Made by a program: the position numbers and the translations under genes. A stretch of DNA of 41,700 nucleotides from the NCBI GenBank assembly GCA_026388255.1, contig JAPLKC010000038.1, positions 1 through 41,700 of the forward strand, given 5' to 3'. Position 1 is the first letter of the stretch, and every line of letters begins with the position of its first letter. This document shows positions 17,316 to 24,345 of the stretch, one piece after another. The notes under the pieces were generated by a model. The model was not told the origin of the DNA, did not search any database, and saw only the letters and a program-made list of their open reading frames with translations. The DNA comes from Pseudomonadota bacterium. GTDB taxonomy: Bacteria; Desulfobacterota; Syntrophorhabdia; Syntrophorhabdales; Syntrophorhabdaceae.

Positions 17316-18251
17316 CTAAAGCCCGGTTATCTTTAACGCCTTCCGGGCAGCAGCATATGGATCAATTTCTCTTTTTTGCAGTTTTTTTACTATACCCTCG
17401 AAGCGCTTATCTCCAGCCCATGCATTGAGGGCATTTTTCCATATTTCTTCTTTTAGAAGGGCAAACATGAGTATCTTTAATTTTTCTTTTTTAAGGTCTT
17501 TGCCGTGGGTATTTTTATTTAGGTAAACAAAATGTGCGTTAATGGCATCAATAAGGCTTTCTATGCCGCTGCCTTCCTTTGCCTGTACTGTTAAAACAGG
17601 GGTTTGCCAGCCCTTTGTTTTAGTCTGACAGATATATGCTGCAATATCTGTTGAAATATCTTCGGCGCGGATATTGTCGGTCTTATTGATTGCGACAATA
17701 TCGCCTGTTTCAAGAAGCCCTGCCTTCATCAACTGGATTTCGTCGCCGTAGTCCGGTGTTAAAATGGTAATTATCGTATTGCACAGGAAATATATTTGCA
17801 TATCGGTCTGACCGGCACCGACCGTTTCCACCATAATAATCTCTTTACCGAGGGCTTCGAGGACATATACCGCGCCCGCTGTCGCCTGTGAAATCCCTCC
17901 GGGGTAGCCCCTGTTTGCCATGGATCGTATAAAAATACCCTCCGTCTTCTCGGCGTCCCTCATCCTTAAACGATCTCCAAGAAGAGCCCCGTTATCTTTC
18001 GAGCTTGTAGGGTCAACGGCAATGATCCCTACCTTTTTCCCCTTACCGGCAAAGTTTACGGCAAGCTTGTTAATGAGGGTGCTCTTCCCTGCACCGGGCG
18101 TGCCTGTTACCCCTATTATATGTGCTTTTCCTGTGTGGGGAAATAGAAGCGAGATTGCCCTGTGTCCTTCATCACCACCCTCTTCTATCATGGAGATCAG
18201 ACGCGCTGCGCTTTTCTCATCCCCCTGCAGCACCTTTTTTGCCAGATCCAT
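17316..18251 (-). CDS. meaB: Mutase-associated GTPase chaperone MeaB/ArgK
   Basis: This G3E-family GTPase gates cobalamin loading and protects the mutase from inactivation. The 311 residues show Walker A GTPGAGKST (about 49-57), the DPTSS and GALLGDRLRM base-binding region, the switch VETVGAGQTD and the NKTD guanine motif. Most MeaB proteins have VETVGVGQ and DPSSPFTGG; the variants here are mild. The start codon lies inside the 3' end of the GntR gene (35-bp overlap, different frame), so the two are probably translationally coupled. Its place directly before the mutase genes is the usual arrangement. Confidence 0.95.
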   Translation of the reverse strand: MDLAKKVLQGDEKSAARLISMIEEGGDEGHRAISLLFPHTGKAHIIGVTGTPGAGKSTLINKLAVNFAGKGKKVGIIAVDPTSSKDNGALLGDRLRMRDAEKTEGIFIRSMANRGYPGGISQATAGAVYVLEALGKEIIMVETVGAGQTDMQIYFLCNTIITILTPDYGDEIQLMKAGLLETGDIVAINKTDNIRAEDISTDIAAYICQTKTKGWQTPVLTVQAKEGSGIESLIDAINAHFVYLNKNTHGKDLKKEKLKILMFALLKEEIWKNALNAWAGDKRFEGIVKKLQKREIDPYAAARKALKITGL

Positions 18252-18927
18252 GTTTTACATTGCCCCGTTTAATCCTCTTCTTCAACAGGTTCTTGCCCCT
18301 TGTGATATGCTTACGGACAAGCTTCTCGACGCGTGTTGCGTCCTTTACCTTCATCAGGGCAATCATATCCTTATGGTCATTAATAGATATCTCCACAAAG
18401 TCCTGGTAACTAAGGATTATGACCCTGAAACGATGAATATAATCTCGCAGGTCATATATCATAGCATACAACTTTGAGCTTCTGGCTATCTTGTAGAGTT
18501 TTTCATGAAAAGTTGTGTTCAGCTCTATAATCTCATCGTAACGCTTTTCCTTCAGGTTTTTTTCTTCCTTCTTTACTATTTCTTCAAGAACCGCTATGTC
18601 CTCGCCGGTTGCCCTCAGCGTTGCAAGATACGCTGCATACCCTTCAATAACGCTACGAAGGCCGAAGACATCATCTACGTCCTCTACCGTCACAACGTTT
18701 ACGGCATAGCCGCCTCTGGGGAGCTTATGGATAAGACCCTCTTTTTCAAGTTTTTGAATGGCTTCCCTTACAGGAGTTCTGCTCATTTCCGCTTCTGCCG
18801 CAATCTTTTCCTCAATCAGTCGTTTGTTCGGCGGAAGAATCCCGTTTATTATGCTCTCTTTCAGTTTTTTGTGTACCTGTTCACGTAAAAATCTTCCTTT
18901 TCTTAATGTTTGTTCTTCGTCAACCAT
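18217..18927 (-). CDS. GntR-family regulator, FadR/FCD subfamily
   Basis: This 236-residue regulator has an N-terminal winged helix (about 12-75; EEKIAAEAEMSRTPVREAIQKLEKEGLI, with the GntR recognition-helix signature RTPVREA) and a helical FCD effector domain (about 85-215). The FCD metal ligands fit: Asp in DVFGLRSVIE, then His in NTTFHEKLY, NDHKDM and VRKHITRG. FCD regulators usually bind organic acids or acyl-CoAs and act as repressors. It lies second in the operon it likely controls, and a matching palindrome lies over the promoter. The tail (KHGSGKKGAAGG) is basic and probably disordered. The ATG has AGGAGG upstream. Confidence 0.93.
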   Translation of the reverse strand: MVDEEQTLRKGRFLREQVHKKLKESIINGILPPNKRLIEEKIAAEAEMSRTPVREAIQKLEKEGLIHKLPRGGYAVNVVTVEDVDDVFGLRSVIEGYAAYLATLRATGEDIAVLEEIVKKEEKNLKEKRYDEIIELNTTFHEKLYKIARSSKLYAMIYDLRDYIHRFRVIILSYQDFVEISINDHKDMIALMKVKDATRVEKLVRKHITRGKNLLKKRIKRGNVKHGSGKKGAAGG

Positions 18928-18987
18928 TTCTCCTCCTATTAATAAATCTATTCAGAATCAATCCTTCCCCTTACATCGCTCCTTGCT

Positions 18988-20187
18988 TCAGACGACCCCC
19001 TTAGCCTTCAATTGTTCTAAATGTTCTACAGAAATACCAAGCTTTTTGCAATAGATTTCCTCGTTATGTTCTCCGAACCTTGGCGGGAAGGGCAATATCC
19101 TGTTAAGGGATTTCACGTAGCTTGTTGTAAGTGGCTGTGGAGCAAGGTAGATTGTTGTGCCCGATCTTTCGTCTGTTGAAGAAAGGATCTCATCTTTTAT
19201 GTACGGGTCCTCCAGCACTTCCTCGATTGTATTCACTTTTGAAATAGGAATGGTAGCGTTGGTAAAAAGACCGATTAGCTCATTTGTCCCGAATCTCACC
19301 GTAGCTTCTTCTATGGCCCTGTTAAGATTATCAACATCTTTTATCCTTCCCTCGTTTCTTGCATATTCGGGTTTCTCAAGGGCTTCAAAGCCGCCCATCT
19401 TCAGCATCCTCTCCCATTGCATGTCGTTCCCTACAGCGATATATACATAACCGTCCTTTGTTTTATATACACTTACAGGCGCAAAGAACTCGTGGGTATT
19501 CCCCCTTCTTTTGATCTTTTTGTTAAAGGATTTGGTCTGGGTAATAGGCACGGTCAGCCAGGAAACAGTGCTCTGAAACATTGAGACATCTATCCTTGAG
19601 CCTTCCCCTGTTATTGCTCTTTTGTATAATGCCTTCATAATTAACCCATAGGCGTGCTCACTCGTGCCCATATCGGGAAGAGGAACTCCAAGCACATAAG
19701 GAGGACCGTTTCTATCGCCGGTAATATCCATGAGCCCGCTTCTTGCCTGCAGAATGGGATCGTATGCAGCCTCGTTGCTCTCGGGGCCGAAGCCTGTAAG
19801 CCCCACCCATATAATGTTACTTTTTATGGCACTTATTGTTTCATAATCAATGCCAAGTTTTTTATAATTTTTTGGAAGCTGATTTGTGGCAAATATATCA
19901 ACATTCAGATCAATAAGTATTTTTCTAAAAATATCCTGTGCTTCAGGCACTGCGAGGTCTAAAGTTATTGCCTTTTTATTACAGTTGATGGCAAGAAAAT
20001 AAGTATACATCCTGTCTTCGTTGAGTCTGTTTTCCCCGACCCGCCTGTTGGGGTCTCCATAAACAGGGTGTTCCATCCTGATTACCCTTGTTCCTTCCAG
20101 TGATAATCTGTAAGTCAGAAATGGCAAGACCGTTGCCTGTTCAAGAGAAAGTATGGTAACATTCTTAAATATTTCGTAATCTTCCAC
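18988..20187 (-). CDS. Class III CoA-transferase (CaiB/BaiF family)
   Basis: The product transfers CoA between two carboxylic acids through an aspartyl-CoA anhydride. It has 399 residues, near the family norm. The catalytic Asp is Asp172 in GVPLPDMGTSEHAYG, and GLTGFGPESNEAAYDPILQARSGLM plus the GEGSRIDVSMFQS segment are typical. The C-terminal dimer-embracing part includes RFGEHNEEIY. The GTG start follows AAGGGGG. As first gene of the operon and next to the regulated promoter, it probably activates the incoming acid or moves CoA from a product such as succinyl-CoA. This is inferred from position. Confidence 0.93.
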   Translation of the reverse strand: MEDYEIFKNVTILSLEQATVLPFLTYRLSLEGTRVIRMEHPVYGDPNRRVGENRLNEDRMYTYFLAINCNKKAITLDLAVPEAQDIFRKILIDLNVDIFATNQLPKNYKKLGIDYETISAIKSNIIWVGLTGFGPESNEAAYDPILQARSGLMDITGDRNGPPYVLGVPLPDMGTSEHAYGLIMKALYKRAITGEGSRIDVSMFQSTVSWLTVPITQTKSFNKKIKRRGNTHEFFAPVSVYKTKDGYVYIAVGNDMQWERMLKMGGFEALEKPEYARNEGRIKDVDNLNRAIEEATVRFGTNELIGLFTNATIPISKVNTIEEVLEDPYIKDEILSSTDERSGTTIYLAPQPLTTSYVKSLNRILPFPPRFGEHNEEIYCKKLGISVEHLEQLKAKGVV

Positions 20188-20209
20188 AAATTCCCCCTTA
20201 AATATTGTA

Positions 20210-20252
20210 TACTGTATACAGTAAATATATTATTGTTGTAAAATATTGTCAA
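20210..20252 (-). promoter_or_regulatory. Sigma70-type promoter with adjoining GntR-type operator
   Basis: On the minus strand, TTGACA (20247-20252) and TATATT (20224-20229) are separated by exactly 17 bp. Directly downstream, at the expected start of transcription, lies a perfect 14-bp palindrome, TACTGTATACAGTA (20210-20223). A second GTATAC core overlaps at 20207-20212. FCD-type GntR regulators commonly recognise sites built on GTATAC, so the regulator at 18217-18927 is the natural candidate. The position would block transcription, consistent with a repressor. Confidence 0.75.
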
Positions 20253-20742
20253 GCAATTTGTATGCAAAATAAATCAAGTATATCTATATCCGGGGTTTCC
20301 CCATTATTTCAGTGAACCGGTAATTCCTCAAAGGCTGTGATAAAATTCTATTTTAGCCGGTGCTCCTATAAAAAGCGGAATCCTTACTACCTCTAATACC
20401 ATGCTGCCTTCATTTACCAATCTTTGTTGACTCTTCCACACACTTCTCGACATACTATTTTTGAGTACAGGCACAATACATTATGACCCCAAAAACCCTT
20501 CTTCGCTTAATGAGCTTATGGCAAGGTCAGATGCACAGATGTATGCGGAGAAAAGAAGGAAACAGCAGTAATATTAGTCTAAAAACGGCCTTCCGGCTTT
20601 ACATCAACAATATCAGAGAACTCCCGGTAAAAGAACAGTTGTCTTAACGAAAGGCAATCTGTTAAACTGTCCACGTTTATAAATAAAGGCAACTAAGAAT
20701 TAAGAATCCTGGGTCGGGACACAAAGGACTTACGTAGGACGA
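20253..20742. other. Intergenic region between divergent catabolic operon and MFS gene
   Basis: Apart from the GGDEF remnant at 20431-20571, no gene is supported. The stretch is AT-rich, with short frames on both strands. No terminator or transposase sequence was recognised. Confidence 0.5.
20431..20571 (+). pseudogene. C-terminal remnant of a GGDEF (diguanylate cyclase) gene
   Basis: The plus-strand frame ending at TAA 20569-20571 encodes LSTGTIHYDPKNPSSLNELM then ARSDAQMYAEKRRKQQ. This is the standard end of a GGDEF domain: the last core strand with following G, Y-D-P, the S-L-x-E-L-x-x-x-A-D helix, and M-Y-x-x-K. The frame is closed at 20428, and no GG(D/E)EF active-site sequence is present upstream. 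Only about 46 codons remain, so it cannot make cyclic di-GMP. It is too short and start-less to be a gene. Confidence 0.75.
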
Positions 20743-22032
20743 ATGGCAAAAAACAATAAAAATCCAACATCCAACATCCAACATCCAACATCTACAAAAC
20801 TTTCCCCTTACCTCACGATTTTTACCAGCCGTCACATGGCAGTGATGGTTCTGCTGGGCTTTGCCTCAGGGCTGCCCCTTCCTCTCACAAGCGGAACATT
20901 GCAGGCGTGGCTGACCATTGCCGGGACAGACCTCCGCACTATAGGCATCTTTTCTCTGGTAGGTATCCCCTATACAATAAAATTCCTGTGGTCGCCGCTA
21001 ATGGATCGTTTTGTGCCGCCATGGCTGGGACGTAGACGCGGCTGGATAATCCTTACGCAACTTGTTTTAATGATCGGCATAGGGATCATGGGTGTTATTT
21101 CGCCCCGCCATGCCCCGCTCATGCTTGCAACGCTTGCCTTCATTGTTGCCTTTACCTCTGCTTCTCAGGATATTGTTGTTGATGCATACAGAACCGATGT
21201 GCTCCCTGTTGTTGAGCGCGGCATTGGTGTTGCCGTTTTCTTAACCGGTTACCGCATTGCCATGCTTGTTGCCGGGGCACTGGCGCTTATATTGTCGGAA
21301 CATATCGGCTGGCAGAGAACCTACCTTCTTATGGCAGGATTGATGATAATCGGCATGCTCGGAACGTTTGCAGGGCAGGAACCTGATTCAAACATAGCGC
21401 CGCCCAAAAGCCTTGAAGAGGCAATATGGGGACCGCTGAAAGACTTTTTTTCCCGCCGTTTAGCCTTAGTCTTTATGCTGCTGATTATCCTCTACAAGCT
21501 GGGGGATGCCTATGCAGGAACTCTGACAACCGCCTTTTTGTTGAGGGGAGTCGGCTTTACTCCAACTGAGGTCGGCACGATCAACAAGGGCATGGGGCTT
21601 ATTGCAACAATCATCGGCGCCCTTTTCGGCGGTGCCCTCATGATAAAACTCGGGCTCTATCGCTCACTCATGGCCTTCGGCCTCCTCCAGATGGTGTCCA
21701 ACCTGTCATTCATGGTTCTTGCCTGGACAGGGAAAAATTATTTTATGATGATCTTTGCCATAGCCTTTGAAAACCTGGCAGGCGGCATGGGCTCGACAGC
21801 CTTTGTTGCGCTTATCATGGCCCTGTGCAACAAGAGCTACAGCGCTACCCAGTTTGCCCTGCTTTCATCCATTGCCGCTCTCGGAAGAGTTTTCATCTCG
21901 CCTTCGGCGGGCTATGTGGTAGAATACACCGGCTGGGCAACCTTTTTTTTCCTTACAACCCTTACCGCCCTTCCCGGACTGGTGTTGCTCTGGTGGCTGC
22001 AGGGAGAGATTGCCTTGCTGAAAAAGGATTAA
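20743..22032 (+). CDS. MFS transporter, AmpG-like
   Basis: This 429-residue major facilitator has about 12 transmembrane segments. It is like AmpG permeases, which import anhydro-muropeptides or related solutes with protons. Supporting segments are LLGFASGLPLPLTSGTLQAWL (AmpG-type first helix), IKFLWSPLMDR between helices 2 and 3, RRRGWIILTQL, and TSASQDIVVDAYRTDVL in helix 4 (AmpG signature). The first ~20 residues (NPTSNIQHPTS) are encoded by a heptamer repeat and are not part of the fold. The ATG at 20743 has only a weak AGGA upstream. The actual substrate is uncertain. Confidence 0.85.
   Translation: MAKNNKNPTSNIQHPTSTKLSPYLTIFTSRHMAVMVLLGFASGLPLPLTSGTLQAWLTIAGTDLRTIGIFSLVGIPYTIKFLWSPLMDRFVPPWLGRRRGWIILTQLVLMIGIGIMGVISPRHAPLMLATLAFIVAFTSASQDIVVDAYRTDVLPVVERGIGVAVFLTGYRIAMLVAGALALILSEHIGWQRTYLLMAGLMIIGMLGTFAGQEPDSNIAPPKSLEEAIWGPLKDFFSRRLALVFMLLIILYKLGDAYAGTLTTAFLLRGVGFTPTEVGTINKGMGLIATIIGALFGGALMIKLGLYRSLMAFGLLQMVSNLSFMVLAWTGKNYFMMIFAIAFENLAGGMGSTAFVALIMALCNKSYSATQFALLSSIAALGRVFISPSAGYVVEYTGWATFFFLTTLTALPGLVLLWWLQGEIALLKKD
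20762..20789 (+). repeat. Four tandem copies of ATCCAAC inside the MFS 5' coding end
   Basis: Four exact, uninterrupted copies of the heptamer ATCCAAC run from 20762 to 20789, codons 7-16 of the transporter gene. Because seven is not a multiple of three, gain or loss of one copy would shift the frame. Similar repeats occur in intergenic and N-terminal regions of other bacteria. With four copies only, slippage should be rare. Confidence 0.85.
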
Positions 22033-22107
22033 TACTATCATTTAGATATGAACAATTATGATAAGTTAAATGGACATTGAGAAAAGACAAAAAGATTATC
22101 TCTCACA

Positions 22108-22263
22108 GAGGCCGCAGAGATCGCAGAGAAAGGCGGTGTGCTTCTATTCCGCAGCCCATTGATGAGACTGCTTCAATGGGCTGCATACAATCCGGCCTGA
22201 TTACGTTTTTTCTCCGGAATCCGGCCGGAAAGAAAAGCTTTTCTCTGCGCCCTCTGCGTTCTC
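22108..22263. repeat. MITE-like element with 26-bp imperfect inverted ends
   Basis: The left end (22108-22133, containing CGCAGAGA) and the right end (22238-22263, containing TCTCTGCG) are inverted copies matching at 21 of 26 positions. Between them lie a perfect 11-bp stem (GCAGCCCATTG at 22151-22161, CAATGGGCTGC at 22174-22184) and the palindrome TCCGGCCGGA. The arms are of the CAGAGG/GCAGAGAA type scattered through many bacterial genomes. No coding sequence is inside. It fills most of the 316-bp gap between the MFS and peptidase genes and could form a large cruciform or RNA structure. Confidence 0.65.
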
Positions 22264-22348
22264 GAACGACCGCAGGGGAGTGGGCGAGAGGATATGTTAA
22301 AAGGTCTTTTGACATATAGCACTCAATTATTCATCCAGGAGGTGCATA

Positions 22349-23332
22349 ATGATAAAAGAAATAGGTTTTAATGAAATCGAAGGCATTATGGTCGGTCATG
22401 CAAATGACCTGGAAGCGGCAACGGGTGTCACTGTTATCATAAGTGAGCAAGGCGCTACAACAGGGGTGGATGTAAGAGGCGGCGCTCCCGGAACCAGAGA
22501 AACTGACCTCCTGAATCCTGTCAACCTGGTGCAAAAAATTCATGCCGTCATGCTGGCAGGAGGCAGCGCTTTCGGGCTGGATGCTGCTGCCGGTATCATG
22601 CAGTATCTTGAAGAAAGGAAAATCGGCTTTGATGTCAAAGTAACGAAAGTTCCCATTGTTTGCGGTGCCGCCCTATTTGACCTCACAATCGGTGATTACA
22701 GCATCAGGCCTGACAAAAAGATGGGGTATCAGGCATGTGTGAATGCCGACAGCAAAGATGTCGGGCAAGGAAATGTGGGCGCAGGCACCGGAGCTACAGT
22801 GGGTAAAATTATGGGCATGGAGCGGGCAATGAAGAGCGGCCTGGGGAGTTATGCACTTCAGGCAGGAGATTTGAAAGTCGGCGCCCTTGTTGCCGTGAAC
22901 TGTCTGGGCAATGTCATTGATCCGGTTACAGGAGAAAACCTTGCAGGACCTCTTGATGAAGATATGCTCATTGTGACTGATACCGAAGAAATCATGATCA
23001 AATCCTATGCTGAGAAAAAGGATCTTTTCAGCGGCAATACAACCATCGGTATTATAGTAACAAACGCCGCCTTTACCAAAGCACAGGCAGCCAAGCTGGC
23101 CTCCATGGCGCAAAACGGGTATGCCAGAACAATGAGGCCTGCCCACTCCATGTTCGACGGCGACACAATATTTGCCATGGCAACCGGCTTCGTTGAAGCC
23201 GATCTCACCGTCGTGGGTTTTCTGGCGGCAAGAGCAATGGAAAGAGCTGTTGTTGCAGCAGTAAAAAACGCCGAATCCCTCTGCGGTTTCAGGTGTTATG
23301 CCGACCTTAAATCCCGAACGAGCTTTAAGTAA
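22349..23332 (+). CDS. P1-family (DmpA-like) N-terminal-nucleophile aminopeptidase
   Basis: This 327-residue protein is of the P1/DmpA family, which cleaves itself to expose a catalytic Thr or Ser and acts on L-amino-acid amides, beta-peptides or D-esters. GIMVGHANDLEAATGVTVII and AVMLAGGSAFGLDAAAGIMQYLEE are typical of the alpha part. The predicted processing site is Asn230-Thr231 in SGNTTIGIIVTNA, preceded by the long linker. Both halves are intact. No signal peptide is seen, so it is probably cytoplasmic. AGGAGGT lies 6 nt before the ATG. It follows the AmpG-like transporter in the same direction; a shared role in peptide uptake and breakdown is possible but unproven. Confidence 0.9.
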   Translation: MIKEIGFNEIEGIMVGHANDLEAATGVTVIISEQGATTGVDVRGGAPGTRETDLLNPVNLVQKIHAVMLAGGSAFGLDAAAGIMQYLEERKIGFDVKVTKVPIVCGAALFDLTIGDYSIRPDKKMGYQACVNADSKDVGQGNVGAGTGATVGKIMGMERAMKSGLGSYALQAGDLKVGALVAVNCLGNVIDPVTGENLAGPLDEDMLIVTDTEEIMIKSYAEKKDLFSGNTTIGIIVTNAAFTKAQAAKLASMAQNGYARTMRPAHSMFDGDTIFAMATGFVEADLTVVGFLAARAMERAVVAAVKNAESLCGFRCYADLKSRTSFK

Positions 23333-23752
23333 ATTGTACTGAATATTCTGTTGCCCCGGAAATAGTATGGACTACTTCATACCCCTGGCTATGGTTTTTT
23401 GTATTATTACACAAAAAACTTGACAGGAAAACCTTCTATTTCCAGTGCTTGTCCGTAGGGTAAACAGTGCCACAAACACAAATAAGCGGCATCTATGTTT
23501 TGCATTTCATTACTGATATGGTGTATAGTGTTCTCCCGGGATGGATAGATACCGTGAGGAAAGAGGATCACCATCACACACAAAATTAAAAGACACTGGG
23601 TGCAGGAAAAAGAAACGGAGACCTCAGAGGTAACATATTCAGTAGGATTAAATTGAAGAAAAATATATTTGTTTTTTTCAATATTATTGATCGGATGTTT
23701 CCTCTTTAATGCAGATGCTGCTAAATAAAATTCAATGAAAGGTGATAAGAAA
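23333..23752. other. Intergenic region upstream of the cyclophilin gene
   Basis: About 420 bp with no supported gene. A minus-strand frame at 23407-23865 runs across it into the cyclophilin gene but has no family resemblance and no ribosome site. The sequence nearest the cyclophilin is AT-rich. No clear terminator for the peptidase gene is seen. Confidence 0.5.
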
Positions 23753-24277
23753 ATGGCAAATCCCCAGTTAACGGCAACAATTAATACGGCAAAAGGCAAT
23801 ATCAGGCTGACCCTTTTCCCGGACAAGACCCCCTTAACAGTTCTCAACTTTGTAAATTTATCCAAAAGGGGTTTTTATGACGGTCTTTCTTTCCACAGGG
23901 TAATACCGGATTTCATGATCCAGGGAGGATGTCCTATAGGCAACGGTACAGGCGGACCGGGATACCGCTTTAAAGATGAGTTTTCAAAAGATTTAAGGCA
24001 CAGCAAACCGGGTATGCTTTCTATGGCAAATGCAGGCCCTGGTACAAACGGAAGCCAGTTTTTTATTACCCATGTGCCGACAGCCTGGCTGGACGATAAG
24101 CACGCCATTTTCGGGCAGGTTGTAGATGAAGAAGATCAGAAGGTTGTAAATAGTATTGCCGGTGGGGATAAGATTATTTCCATTACCATAGACGGCGATT
24201 ACGAGGCACTGGTAGAACAGTACAAAGATCAGCTTGATAGCTGGGACAAGACACTGGGAAATACCGGGAAACAATAG
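23753..24277 (+). CDS. Cyclophilin-type peptidyl-prolyl cis-trans isomerase
   Basis: This 174-residue single-domain cyclophilin catalyses proline isomerisation during folding. The core is complete: [38 protein letters not shown] (active-site Arg and Phe), [28 protein letters not shown] and [13 protein letters not shown]. There is no signal peptide, so it is cytoplasmic. The C-terminal extension (after [12 protein letters not shown]) is typical of deltaproteobacterial versions. The start is ATG 23753 with AAGGTGAT upstream; an upstream in-frame ATG at 23735 lies before the ribosome site. A strong terminator follows the stop. Confidence 0.95.
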   Translation: MANPQLTATINTAKGNIRLTLFPDKTPLTVLNFVNLSKRGFYDGLSFHRVIPDFMIQGGCPIGNGTGGPGYRFKDEFSKDLRHSKPGMLSMANAGPGTNGSQFFITHVPTAWLDDKHAIFGQVVDEEDQKVVNSIAGGDKIISITIDGDYEALVEQYKDQLDSWDKTLGNTGKQ

Positions 24278-24300
24278 ATTTCAAAAAGGATATATCAGCA

Positions 24301-24343
24301 AAATGTCCCGCCCGCAACAGGATAGTTTTTGGGCGGGACATTT
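24301..24343 (+). terminator. Intrinsic terminator, possibly bidirectional
   Basis: A perfect 13-bp stem (AAATGTCCCGCCC at 24301-24313, GGGCGGGACATTT at 24331-24343) with a 17-base loop is followed by a T-run on the plus strand. It lies between the convergent cyclophilin and nfnB genes and ends three bases from the nfnB stop. On the minus strand the stem also ends in TTTT, so it may stop both transcripts. Confidence 0.92.
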
Positions 24344-24345
24344 TT

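Noticed and set aside
20762-20789. CRISPR-like repeat
   Set aside because: Units are seven bases, directly tandem with no spacers; no cas genes are present.
23407-23865. 152-codon minus-strand frame across the gap before the cyclophilin gene
   Set aside because: It overlaps the conserved cyclophilin start on the other strand, has no ribosome site and no family resemblance.
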